Assembly: GCA_945907085.1 (NCBI GenBank)
Contig: CAMDSS010000008.1
Span: 1 to 22,270 of the forward strand
Source: Cyanobium sp. NIES-981
GTDB lineage: Bacteria; Cyanobacteriota; Cyanobacteriia; PCC-6307; Cyanobiaceae
Direction of reading: 5' to 3'
Length of the DNA: 22,270 nt
The position numbers and the translations under genes were made by a program. Position 1 is the first letter of the stretch; each line of letters starts with the position of its first letter. The notes under the pieces were generated by a model. That model was not told the DNA's origin and made no database searches. It saw only the letters and a list, made by a program, of their open reading frames with translations. This document shows, piece after piece, positions 13,345-20,278 of the stretch.

Positions 13345-16134
13345 CTAACTCCCATGGCTCAGGCCCACGGCCACATGGCTGTTGGCCTCAATGCGGCCCA
13401 GCACCTGGCGGGCCCGCAGTACCACCGAAGGCGGCACCCCGGCCAAACGGGCGGCTTCGATGCCATAGCTGCGGTTGGCACCACCGGCGGCAACCCGGTG
13501 CAGGAACACCAGGCTCTCGCCGGATTCCTCTACCAGCACCTGAGCATTGGCCACGTTGGGTAGGAGCTCGGCGAGTTCGTTGAGCTCGTGGTAATGGGTG
13601 GCAAATACGCTGCGGGCCCTGATGCCCTGGCCATCGGCGGCCGCCAGGTGCTCGGCCACGGCCCAGGCAATCGACAGCCCATCGAAGGTGGCGGTGCCCC
13701 GGCCAATCTCATCGAGCAGCACCAGGGAGCGGTCCGTGGCGTGGTGAAGGATGTTGGCGGTTTCGGCCATTTCCACCATGAAGGTGGATTGGCCTGAGGA
13801 GAGGTCGTCGCCGGCGCCGACCCGGGTGAAGATCCGATCGGCAATGCCAAGCCGGGCCGATTGGGCGGGGATCCAGCTGCCCATTTGGGCCATCAACTGC
13901 AGCAGGCCCGCCTGGCGCAAATAACAGCTCTTGCCGCTGGCGTTGGGCCCCGTGAGCACCAGCAGGTCGGGGGTGGCTTTGCCGCCGAGGGCCAGATCGT
14001 TGGGGGTGAAGGCTTCCTCCACCAGCAGCTGCTCCACCACCGGGTGGCGCCCCGCCTCAATCACCAGCTCGCGGCTGTCCGTGATTTCTGGGCAGCAGTA
14101 GCCCCCGGTGGCGGCCACATCGGCGAGGGAGGCCACCGCATCCAGCTCGGCCACCAGCCGGGCGGCCACCCGAATCGGGGCTGCCCGGGTTCCCACTTCC
14201 GAGCGCAGCTGGCAAAACAGCTCGTATTCCCGTTGGGCGGTCCGGGCCTTGAGCTGCAGGATTTTGCCTTCCCTGGCCTTGAGCTCGGGGGTCACAAAGC
14301 GCTCCTCATTGGCCAGGGTCTGGCGGCGAATCCAGTGGTCGGGCACGGCTGCCGATTTGGCCCGGCTTACCGCCAGGAAGTAGCCAAAGGTCCGGTGGTA
14401 CTGGAGTTTGAGGGTGGGGATGCCGCTGGCCTGGCGCTCGAGCGTTTCCTGGCCGCGCAGCCAAGCGTCTTGGTCGTCAAGTTGGTTGCGCAGGCCATCG
14501 AGTTGGGGATCGACACCGTCGTGGATCAGGCCCCCTTCACTGATGGTGAGGGGGGGTGTTTCGAGCAGGTTGTGGCGCAGCAGGGCCGCGATCGTTTCCA
14601 GCTCGGGCCAGGGTTGGGCCAGGGCTTGAAGGGGCTGGCTGGTGCTTTTGGCGAGCAGGGTTGCCAGTTGGGGCAGGCGCTCGAGGCCATCGGCCAGGGC
14701 CACCAGATCCCGGGCTGAGGCGCTGCCGGCTCCAGCCCGCCCGGCCAGGCGCTCAAGATCTCCCATGGGCCGCAGCAACCGCCGCACCCCAAGCCGCAGG
14801 GACCGCTGGGCCACCAGTTCCCCCACCCCGGCCTGGCGCTCGAGAATGGCGCTGCGTTCCACCAGGGGTGCTTCCACCCAGCGCCGCAGGCAGCGGCCCC
14901 CCATGGCGGTGTGGGTGCGATCCAGGGCCCAGAGCAAAGAGCCCTGGCTTGCTCCCGCTGTTTGGGTTTTGGTGAGCTCCAGGTTGCGACGGGTTTGGGC
15001 ATCGAGGATCAACAGATCCCCCGCGTGCCAGGTGGTGGGTAAATCGAGGGGAACTTGGCCCTCCTGGGTGGCATCGAGGTAGGCCACCAGGCCCCCGGCC
15101 GCCCGCATCGCCAAGGGAACAGCCTGGAGCCCAAGCCCATCGAGGCTGGCTAGGCCAAAGCGGCTTTTGAGGGTGGCGCTGGCTTCTGGGGCCTCAAAGG
15201 GGGTGCGGGGCAGGGCCGTCAGGTGCAACCCATCGGGGCACCAGGGGGGCTTGATCCCTTCCGCCGAGGGCCACAGCACTTCGGCGGCTTCCACCTGCAG
15301 CAGCTCCTGATGCAACAGATCACTGCCCTGGCGCTCGGTGACCTGAAATTCGCCCGTGCTCACATCCGCGACGGCCAGCCCCCAGCGGGTGCCATCGCCC
15401 TCGGCGCTTAAAACCACGGCGCAGAGCCAATTGTTGCGCCTGGCCGAGAGCATCTCGTCTTCCAGCACCGTGCCCGGGGTGAGCACCCGGGTGATGCCCC
15501 GCTTGAGCAGTTCGCCCTTGGCGGGTCCCTTTGCGGAGGCCGTCTCGAGTTGGTCGCAGAGGGCCACGCTCAGGCCGCGGCGCACCAACTCGGCGCAATA
15601 GCGCTCGGCGGCGTGGTGGGGAATGCCTGCCATCGGCACCCGGCCGATGGCCTTGCCTGCTTCCTTGCCGGTCAGGGTGAGCTCGAGGAGCCGGGAGAGG
15701 GAAATGGCGTCTTCAAAAAAGCATTCAAAAAAGTCGCCCAGGCGATAGAGCAGGACCCGCTCGGGATGGGCGGCCTTGAGCTCCACGTAGTGGCGCAGCA
15801 TCGGCGTGAGCTGCTCCGGGTCCACCAGGCCGTGGTGGTGCCAGGGGGGCAGATCGGAGCTGGTGTCTTGGCCTGCTGGGTCCTGGTCTGTTTTCGGGCT
15901 GGGCCCAGGGGATGGCTCGCTTTGGTCTGGCTCGCTCGCTGCCCGGGCTTGCCGCTGCCTTGGCCGGCTGCTGGCATCGGCGGCCAGTGCTGCTTCATCG
16001 AGATCGCCCAGGGCCCCGAGCGCGGTGCCAGTGGTTTTGGTTTGGGTTGGGGTCTTGGGCTGGGCCGCTTCCGGCTCGCCAAACAGACTTCCCTGGAGGG
16101 CCAGCTCAGGCTGCTGCTCGGCTGGCGCGGCCAC
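13345..16134 (-). CDS. mutS: DNA mismatch repair protein MutS
   Basis: MutS recognises mismatches and recruits MutL. The 929-residue product contains the mismatch-recognition F-x-E as GDFFECF (133-139; Phe135 and Glu137), the connector, lever and clamp domains, and the ABC-type ATPase. The ATPase shows Walker A GPNASGKS (729-736), the DDLSSGQSTFMVEMAE signature, Walker B LVLLDEIGRGT and FATHYHEL. Two oddities are visible. About 100 low-complexity Pro/Ala/Gln/Asp-rich residues precede the domain that begins at about residue 110 (LTPMLRHYVELKAAHP). The protein also ends soon after LGRIEAN, without the C-terminal oligomerisation/clamp-binding tail of E. coli MutS. The GTG at 16134 is the first possible start, since an in-frame TGA lies 15 bp upstream. 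The upstream neighbour on this strand is the vapC toxin, 49 bp away. Confidence 0.96.
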   Translation of the reverse strand: MAAPAEQQPELALQGSLFGEPEAAQPKTPTQTKTTGTALGALGDLDEAALAADASSRPRQRQARAASEPDQSEPSPGPSPKTDQDPAGQDTSSDLPPWHHHGLVDPEQLTPMLRHYVELKAAHPERVLLYRLGDFFECFFEDAISLSRLLELTLTGKEAGKAIGRVPMAGIPHHAAERYCAELVRRGLSVALCDQLETASAKGPAKGELLKRGITRVLTPGTVLEDEMLSARRNNWLCAVVLSAEGDGTRWGLAVADVSTGEFQVTERQGSDLLHQELLQVEAAEVLWPSAEGIKPPWCPDGLHLTALPRTPFEAPEASATLKSRFGLASLDGLGLQAVPLAMRAAGGLVAYLDATQEGQVPLDLPTTWHAGDLLILDAQTRRNLELTKTQTAGASQGSLLWALDRTHTAMGGRCLRRWVEAPLVERSAILERQAGVGELVAQRSLRLGVRRLLRPMGDLERLAGRAGAGSASARDLVALADGLERLPQLATLLAKSTSQPLQALAQPWPELETIAALLRHNLLETPPLTISEGGLIHDGVDPQLDGLRNQLDDQDAWLRGQETLERQASGIPTLKLQYHRTFGYFLAVSRAKSAAVPDHWIRRQTLANEERFVTPELKAREGKILQLKARTAQREYELFCQLRSEVGTRAAPIRVAARLVAELDAVASLADVAATGGYCCPEITDSRELVIEAGRHPVVEQLLVEEAFTPNDLALGGKATPDLLVLTGPNASGKSCYLRQAGLLQLMAQMGSWIPAQSARLGIADRIFTRVGAGDDLSSGQSTFMVEMAETANILHHATDRSLVLLDEIGRGTATFDGLSIAWAVAEHLAAADGQGIRARSVFATHYHELNELAELLPNVANAQVLVEESGESLVFLHRVAAGGANRSYGIEAARLAGVPPSVVLRARQVLGRIEANSHVAVGLSHGS

Positions 16135-16183
16135 GGCTGGGGGGCATCAAGGGGACTGATCGTAGGGGGGGGAATGGGGCCCA

Positions 16184-16603
16184 TCAGCCCTTGGCTTTCT
16201 TGGGAATCCACACCACATCGCTGAGGTTGGCGAAGTCGCTGTCCAGGGTCAGTAGGCGGGCTTTGTGGCGCCTGGCGGTGGCCAAGATCACGCTGTCGGC
16301 CATGGGCAAGTGGTGGGCCAAGCCCAATTGGGCGGCTTCCAGGGCGAGTTGGGCGCTGAGCTCAACCACGTGGCCCCGTTGCATGAGGGCTGTGGCCTGG
16401 ATGGCTGCGCTTTCCCCGTGCTCCCTGAGCACCCACTTGAACACTTCCAGCAGGCTCAAGGTGGGCACGATCAGCTGGGATGAAGCCTCAATGGCAGGGG
16501 CGAAGTCGTTGGCCTGGGGCCCATCGGTGAAGAACTCAATCCAGCCAGAGGAATCCACCACCGTTAGGGGGGTGGCAGGGGCAGGGCTCACAGGCGAACT
16601 CAT
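16184..16603 (-). CDS. vapC: VapC-type PIN-domain toxin (ribonuclease)
   Basis: The 139-residue product is a PIN-domain protein: VVDSSGWIEFF at 15-25 (Asp17), Glu53 in SLLEVFKW, Asp103 in PMADSVILATARRH, and Asp121/Asp123 in LLTLDSDFANL. These four acidic positions are the metal-binding set of PIN nucleases, so the enzyme looks intact. VapC toxins cleave tRNA or rRNA and stop translation when the antitoxin is lost; the target here cannot be read from sequence. The ATG at 16603 overlaps the antitoxin stop by 4 bp (ATGA). About 12 Pro/Ser-rich residues precede the first strand, a bit longer than usual. mutS begins 49 bp downstream on the same strand with no clear terminator between, so read-through into mutS is possible. 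Confidence 0.9.
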   Translation of the reverse strand: MSSPVSPAPATPLTVVDSSGWIEFFTDGPQANDFAPAIEASSQLIVPTLSLLEVFKWVLREHGESAAIQATALMQRGHVVELSAQLALEAAQLGLAHHLPMADSVILATARRHKARLLTLDSDFANLSDVVWIPKKAKG

Positions 16604-16803
16604 AGCCGATCGGGCTCCCGCTCAAAGCTGTTGCCCCCTTTGAGAAATCCGCGCAGGGCCGCTGGGGGCTGCAACGGCACCAGCTCAATCCTGTCCGCCA
16701 GGGAAATCAGCTGCAAGGTTTGACCAGGTTTGAGCTGGTAGCGCTCCCGCACAGCCTTGGGCAGCACCACTTGGTACTTCGTGGAAATGGTGGTGGATTC
16801 CAT
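16600..16803 (-). CDS. vapB: VapB-type antitoxin, AbrB/SpoVT fold
   Basis: The 67-residue product starts MESTTISTKYQVVLPKAVRERYQLKPGQ, the swapped-hairpin AbrB/SpoVT DNA-binding domain (residues 2 to about 46), with the typical S-x-K-x-Q-x-x-[IVL]-P-K signature. The tail (47-67), ending NSFEREPDRL, should wrap the toxin and neutralise it. The ATG at 16803 is chosen because residues upstream have no family character. The gene precedes vapC with a 4-bp overlap, the standard antitoxin-first order. Such antitoxins repress their own promoter as a dimer or toxin complex; a perfect 9-bp inverted repeat at 16826-16862 is a candidate operator. It is divergent from psbZ across 184 bp. Confidence 0.9.
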   Translation of the reverse strand: MESTTISTKYQVVLPKAVRERYQLKPGQTLQLISLADRIELVPLQPPAALRGFLKGGNSFEREPDRL

Positions 16804-16825
16804 GGGTTCAGGGCGACCCTCGTCA

Positions 16826-16862
16826 ATCGATGCCAACAGGGTAGGTCGGATAGGGCATCGAT
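16826..16862. promoter_or_regulatory. Candidate vapBC operator: 9-bp inverted repeat
   Basis: ATCGATGCC (16826-16834) and GGCATCGAT (16854-16862) are perfect inverted arms 19 bp apart, 28 bp centre to centre. On the minus strand a weak promoter can be placed with -35 TTGCGA (16874-16869), a 16-bp spacer and -10 TATCCG (16852-16847). One arm then lies in the spacer and the other just past the start site. This geometry fits autorepression by VapB/VapBC. Confidence 0.5.
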
Positions 16863-16933
16863 GGCCACTCGCAACGTATGCCCACAACTTGTGAAGGAAG
16901 CCCGCGCCAGTGGCCAACAGAGCCGGGCCGTCG

Positions 16934-16942
16934 TGTGAGAAT
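16934..16942 (+). promoter_or_regulatory. psbZ: Candidate extended -10 for psbZ
   Basis: TGTGAGAAT (TGn plus GAGAAT, 4/6 match to TATAAT) lies about 45 bp before the psbZ ATG, in the 184-bp region shared with vapB. No convincing -35 is present. This is the best candidate I can see, but it is weak. Confidence 0.22.
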
Positions 16943-16987
16943 CCGCCAACTGCCTGAATTGGCCCTTGGCCACTCGCCGCACCCACC

Positions 16988-17176
16988 ATGCAGATCCTCA
17001 ACACCCTCACCGTTCTGGCCCTGGTGGTGATGTCGTTTGCCTTGATCGTGGCGGTGCCGGTGCTCTATGCCAGCAGCGAAGATTCCGGCCGCTCCAACCG
17101 CCTGATCCTGCTGGGCGGGATCGCCTGGGTGGCCCTGGTGCTGCTCAACTGGGGCGTCAGCTTCTTTGTGGTTTAG
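16988..17176 (+). CDS. psbZ: Photosystem II reaction center protein Z
   Basis: PsbZ is a small thylakoid subunit of photosystem II that stabilises peripheral antenna contacts and dimer/supercomplex organisation. The 62-residue length is exactly that of the family. Two membrane helices are visible, residues about 4-26 (LNTLTVLALVVMSFALIVAVPV) and about 38-60 (NRLILLGGIAWVALVLLNWGVSF), joined by the polar loop LYASSEDSGRS, where homologues have a short [FY]AS-x-[DE] turn. The ATG at 16988 gives MQILNTL. The gene precedes ribH by 62 bp, an arrangement I recall in other picocyanobacteria. The upstream region is shared with the divergent vapBC promoter. Confidence 0.92.
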   Translation: MQILNTLTVLALVVMSFALIVAVPVLYASSEDSGRSNRLILLGGIAWVALVLLNWGVSFFVV

Positions 17177-17199
17177 GTCCGCCAAAAATGCGTGGCCGC

Positions 17200-17215
17200 C
17201 AGCCTGCGTAGGCTG
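17200..17215 (+). promoter_or_regulatory. Small hairpin between psbZ and ribH
   Basis: CAGCCT and AGGCTG form a perfect 6-bp stem with a GCGT loop, 24 bp after the psbZ stop and 23 bp before ribH. There is no T tract, so an mRNA-stabilising or processing element is as likely as a terminator. Confidence 0.35.
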
Positions 17216-17238
17216 AGCCCCAACGATGCAGCCAAGAC

Positions 17239-17715
17239 GTGGCGACCTTTGAAGGACGGTTTACAGAGGCAGCCAGCCTGCAGATAGGCGTGGTGGTGGC
17301 CCGCTTCAACGATTTGGTGACAGCCAAGCTTCTGAGTGGCTGCCTCGATTGCTTGTCGCGCCATGGCATCGATACCGGCGAAGCCAGTAGCCAGCTGGAT
17401 GTGGCCTGGGTGCCCGGCAGCTTTGAGATTCCCCTGGTGGCCCAGCGGATGGCGGCTAGCGGCCGTTATCAAGTGGTGATCACCCTGGGTGCCGTGATCC
17501 GCGGCGATACCCCCCATTTCGATGTGGTGGTGGCCGAAGTGAGCAAGGGGGTGGCAGCCGTATCCCGCGGTAGCGGCGTGCCCGTGATTTTTGGGGTGCT
17601 CACCACCGACACCATGCAGCAGGCCCTCGAGCGGGCCGGCATCAAGAGCAACCTGGGCTGGAGCTACGGCATGCAGGCCCTCGAGATGGGCAGCCTGATG
17701 AAGGCGCTGCCCTGA
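17239..17715 (+). CDS. ribH: 6,7-dimethyl-8-ribityllumazine synthase
   Basis: RibH condenses the ribityl-aminouracil with dihydroxybutanone phosphate, the penultimate riboflavin step, as a cytosolic oligomer. The 158-residue product is of normal length. Motifs are VVARFNDLVT (substrate aryl pocket), WVPGSFEIPLVAQ (58-69), GAVIRGDTPHFD with catalytic His93, and FGVLTTDT. The GTG start at 17239 gives MATFEGRFTE, which fits the family as I recall it in picocyanobacteria; the ATG at 17226 is out of frame. The gene probably reads with psbZ. A decayed copy of its last 23 codons lies 88 bp downstream. Confidence 0.95.
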   Translation: MATFEGRFTEAASLQIGVVVARFNDLVTAKLLSGCLDCLSRHGIDTGEASSQLDVAWVPGSFEIPLVAQRMAASGRYQVVITLGAVIRGDTPHFDVVVAEVSKGVAAVSRGSGVPVIFGVLTTDTMQQALERAGIKSNLGWSYGMQALEMGSLMKALP

Positions 17716-17746
17716 GGAGCCGCAATCTCTAGGAGCATCTTTTTTT
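17711..17746 (+). terminator. Weak intrinsic terminator candidate after ribH
   Basis: CCTGAG (17711-17716) can pair with CTCTAGG (17727-17733, one bulged T), followed six bases later by seven T (17740-17746), the best T run in the window's intergenic DNA. The stem is imperfect and overlaps the ribH stop. Confidence 0.35.
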
Positions 17747-17803
17747 GGGGAACTCGCGAGGAGCTTCTGATCTCGACGCCCGGTGACCAAGCTGCATTTC
17801 CTT

Positions 17804-17872
17804 AGCAGCCTGAGCTAGATCCCCAGCATGCAGGCGCTGCAGATGTTCAACCTGATCATGGTGCCGACCTGA
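17804..17872 (+). pseudogene. Decayed duplicate of the ribH 3' end
   Basis: Positions 17804-17872 align without gaps to the last 69 bases of ribH (17647-17715), offset 157 bp, with 51 of 69 bases identical by my hand count (about 74%), including the final TGA. In the matching frame it reads SSLS-stop-IPSMQALQMFNLIMVPT, against SNLGWSYGMQALEMGSLMKALP in ribH. A Trp TGG has become TAG and the framework MQAL-M--L is kept. Similarity fades upstream of 17804. It cannot encode a lumazine synthase. A 14-codon frame from the ATG at 17828 survives, and its TGAGGG end supplies the only Shine-Dalgarno-like sequence for rfbA. Confidence 0.72.
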
Positions 17873-17874
17873 GG
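17871..17874 (+). promoter_or_regulatory. rfbA: Shine-Dalgarno of rfbA
   Basis: GAGG, inside GAGGGT, lies 7 nt before the ATG at 17882 and overlaps the stop codon of the ribH-like remnant. Confidence 0.45.
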
Positions 17875-17881
17875 GTCAGCT

Positions 17882-18763
17882 ATGCGCAGGGGAATTATCC
17901 TGGCAGGGGGTAGTGGTACCCGGCTGCATCCGATCACCCAAGCGGTGAGCAAACAGCTGCTGCCGGTGTACGACAAGCCGATGATCTATTACCCGCTCAG
18001 CACTTTGATGCTGGCGGGAATCCGACAGGTGCTCGTGATCACTCGGCCCTTTGATCAGCTTGCTTTTCAGCAGCTTTTGGGCGATGGGGCGGCCTGGGGA
18101 ATGCAAATCGAATACGCCGTGCAGCCCAGCCCGGATGGCTTGGCCCAGGCCTTTTTGATTGGGGCCGATTTTCTTGCTGGTGCGCCGGCTGCCTTGGTGC
18201 TGGGCGACAACCTCTTCCATGGCCACGACCTCTCCCCCCAATTGCAGGGCCTCAATGGGGGGCAAGCCGGGGCCACGGTTTTTGCCTATGGCGTGCGCGA
18301 TCCCGAGCGCTACGGGGTGGTGGAGTTCGATGGCGGTGGGCGGGTGTTGAGCTTGGAAGAAAAGCCATCCAGACCCAAAAGTCGTTACGCAGTGACTGGT
18401 CTCTATTTCTATGACTCTTCTGTGGTGGAGCGGGCCATGAGCTTGCAGCCTTCTGGAAGGGGTGAACTGGAGATCACCGATCTCAATCGTCAGTATTTGG
18501 ACGAGGGATTGCTGCAGGTGAAATTGATGGGCCGCGGCATGGCCTGGCTGGATACGGGCACCTCGGATTCCCTGCACGAGGCCGGTAGTTACATCCGCAC
18601 CCTTGAACATCGCCAGGGCCTCAAGGTGGGTTGCCCGGAGGAGGTGGCCTGGCGCATGGGCTGGATCTCCGGATCTGAATTGGAAGTTTTGGCTGCGCCT
18701 CTGCGCAAGAGCGGCTACGGCGATTACCTGATGCAACTCCTGGAGCTTGGCCATGCAGGCTGA
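17882..18763 (+). CDS. rfbA: Glucose-1-phosphate thymidylyltransferase
   Basis: RfbA (RmlA) joins dTTP and glucose-1-phosphate to dTDP-glucose, the first step of dTDP-L-rhamnose synthesis; it is usually feedback-inhibited by dTDP-rhamnose. The 293-residue length matches the family. The nucleotidyltransferase signature is at the N-terminus: LAGGSGTRLHP (7-17), then SKQLLPVYDKPMIYYPLS (23-40). Further motifs are LVLGDNLFHGHD (Mg-binding Asp), YGVVEFDGGGRVLSLEEKPSRPKS, VTGLYFYD, ELEITDLN and AWLDTGTSDSL. It is the first gene of a four-gene operon in which each junction overlaps or abuts, and its end overlaps rfbC by 11 bp. Confidence 0.97.
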   Translation: MRRGIILAGGSGTRLHPITQAVSKQLLPVYDKPMIYYPLSTLMLAGIRQVLVITRPFDQLAFQQLLGDGAAWGMQIEYAVQPSPDGLAQAFLIGADFLAGAPAALVLGDNLFHGHDLSPQLQGLNGGQAGATVFAYGVRDPERYGVVEFDGGGRVLSLEEKPSRPKSRYAVTGLYFYDSSVVERAMSLQPSGRGELEITDLNRQYLDEGLLQVKLMGRGMAWLDTGTSDSLHEAGSYIRTLEHRQGLKVGCPEEVAWRMGWISGSELEVLAAPLRKSGYGDYLMQLLELGHAG

Positions 18764-19364
18764 GCCCCTAAGTGCTCGTCCGGGTTCAGCCTTTGAGGGA
18801 AGCAGTTATGAGGTGCCCCAGTTGCTTACTCCCCGGGTGTTTGGCGATGAGAGGGGTTTTTTCTTTGAGAGCTGGAATCAGCTCACTTTTTCGCAGGCCC
18901 TTGGCTTGTCGATAGAGCAAGTCCCCGCCTTCGTGCAAGACAACCATTCCCGCTCTGTTCAAGGGGTGCTTAGAGGCCTGCACTACCAGCTCGCGCCCCA
19001 TGCCCAAGTAAAGCTCGTGCGCTGCGTGGTCGGGGGGATTTTCGATGTGGCTGTGGATCTGCGTCGCTCTTCCGCCAGTTTTGGCCAGTGGGCTGGGGCT
19101 GTCCTTAGCGCTGACAATAAGCAGCAGCTCTGGGTGCCTGAGGGTTTTGCCCACGGTTTCCTGACCCTCAGCCAGGACGCAGAGGTGCTTTACAAGACGA
19201 CCGATTTTTGGAGCAAGGATTGCGAGCGGGTGATTCGCTGGGATGACCCCCAGCTGGCCATCACGTGGCCCTCTCTAGGAGTTTCTACTGGGCGTCAGCT
19301 CTCTGAAAAAGATGCGCTGGGGCCTCTGCTGGCGAACTGCGCCGCGGGGGATTTGTTCCTTTGA
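18753..19364 (+). CDS. rfbC: dTDP-4-dehydrorhamnose 3,5-epimerase
   Basis: RfbC (RmlC) epimerises dTDP-4-keto-6-deoxyglucose at C3 and C5, the third pathway step. The 203-residue cupin shows FGDERGFFFESW, FVQDNHSRS, GVLRGLHYQ (with the catalytic His), VRCVVGGIFDVAVDLRRSS (catalytic Asp region) and the late LWVPEGFAHGFLTLS followed by Y-K-T-T-D-F-W. It is slightly longer than the common 180-190 residues because of an N-terminal leader of about 20 residues. The ATG at 18753 lies within the end of rfbA and overlaps it by 11 bp; a TTG two codons earlier is less likely. Its stop overlaps the rfbD TTG start. Confidence 0.96.
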   Translation: MQAEPLSARPGSAFEGSSYEVPQLLTPRVFGDERGFFFESWNQLTFSQALGLSIEQVPAFVQDNHSRSVQGVLRGLHYQLAPHAQVKLVRCVVGGIFDVAVDLRRSSASFGQWAGAVLSADNKQQLWVPEGFAHGFLTLSQDAEVLYKTTDFWSKDCERVIRWDDPQLAITWPSLGVSTGRQLSEKDALGPLLANCAAGDLFL

Positions 19365-20278
19365 ATGCTCTGGGGACAGGGCCGCTGAACGTCGTGGTGA
19401 CTGGAGCTGCGGGGCAGTTGGGCCAGGCGCTGCAGGCGTCCGTTCCCCAGGGCATTGAGCTCATCGCGTTAACGCGCCAAGGGTTGGATCTGGCCGATAC
19501 CAAGGCCTGCACCAGCCTCGTGCGTGAGTTGAAGCCCGATTGGGTGCTGAATGCGGGTGCCTACACAGCGGTGGACAAGGCGGAAAGTGAGCCGGAACTG
19601 GCCCAAGCCGTGAACGCTGGAGCACCGGCGGCCTTTGCAGAAGCCCTGGCCCAAACCGGGGGCCGGCTGCTGCAGGTGAGCACGGATTTTGTGTTTGCTG
19701 GCAACCAAGGCTCCCCCTACAGGCCCGATCAACCTGTTCAACCCTTGGGGGTCTATGGCGCCAGTAAGGCGGCTGGAGAGCAGGCAGCTCTGGCCCTGCC
19801 GGGCGGGCAGGTGCTGCGAACGAGCTGGGTCTATGGCCCGGTGGGCAAAAACTTCTGCCTCACGATGCTGCGGCTCCATGCCCTTAAGGCTGCTGCTGGT
19901 GAACCCCTGGGGGTGGTTGCTGATCAGGTGGGCTGTCCCACCGCCACTACCACCTTGGCGGCGGCCTGTTGGCGGGCGATTGGAGTAGGCAAAACCCCAT
20001 CCGAGCCCGGGCCTGAACAGCCGCGGATCCTGCACCACAGCGATGCTGGGGCGGCAAGCTGGTACGACTTCGCCTTGGCGATTGGTGAATTGGGTGTGAC
20101 CAGCGGCCTCTTGGAACGGGCAGCCCAGGTGACTCCGATCAGCACCGCCGCTTACCCCACCCCGGCCCAGAGGCCGGCCTATTCCCTGCTTGATTGCACC
20201 TTGAGTCGGGCGGCCCTGGGGCTCAAGCCCATCCACTGGCGAGCTGCCCTGGCCCAGGTGCTCGCCAGCCTGGGGTGA
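19361..20278 (+). CDS. rfbD: dTDP-4-dehydrorhamnose reductase
   Basis: RfbD (RmlD) reduces dTDP-4-keto-L-rhamnose to dTDP-L-rhamnose with NAD(P)H, the final step. The 305-residue extended short-chain dehydrogenase has VVVTGAAGQLGQAL (nucleotide-binding, about 11-24), NAGAYTAVDKAE, STDFVFAG and YGASKAAGE (catalytic Tyr and Lys), then RTSWVYG. The start is a TTG at 19361 overlapping the rfbC stop as TTGA; the ATG at 19365 is out of frame and no other in-frame start precedes the Rossmann motif except a GTG inside it. Expression therefore probably depends on translational coupling. Its stop directly abuts the rfbB ATG. Confidence 0.96.
   Translation: MNALGTGPLNVVVTGAAGQLGQALQASVPQGIELIALTRQGLDLADTKACTSLVRELKPDWVLNAGAYTAVDKAESEPELAQAVNAGAPAAFAEALAQTGGRLLQVSTDFVFAGNQGSPYRPDQPVQPLGVYGASKAAGEQAALALPGGQVLRTSWVYGPVGKNFCLTMLRLHALKAAAGEPLGVVADQVGCPTATTTLAAACWRAIGVGKTPSEPGPEQPRILHHSDAGAASWYDFALAIGELGVTSGLLERAAQVTPISTAAYPTPAQRPAYSLLDCTLSRAALGLKPIHWRAALAQVLASLG

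Noticed and set aside
16165..16172. G8 homopolymer between vapC and mutS as a phase-variation tract
   Set aside because: It is outside coding sequence, and comparable C7/G7 runs occur in ordinary genes here (for example dapA and tilS).
17828..17872. 14-codon ORF (MQALQMFNLIMVPT) as a regulatory leader peptide for rfbA
   Set aside because: It is explained better as the surviving end of a decayed ribH copy; there is no run of regulatory codons and no attenuator hairpin behind it.
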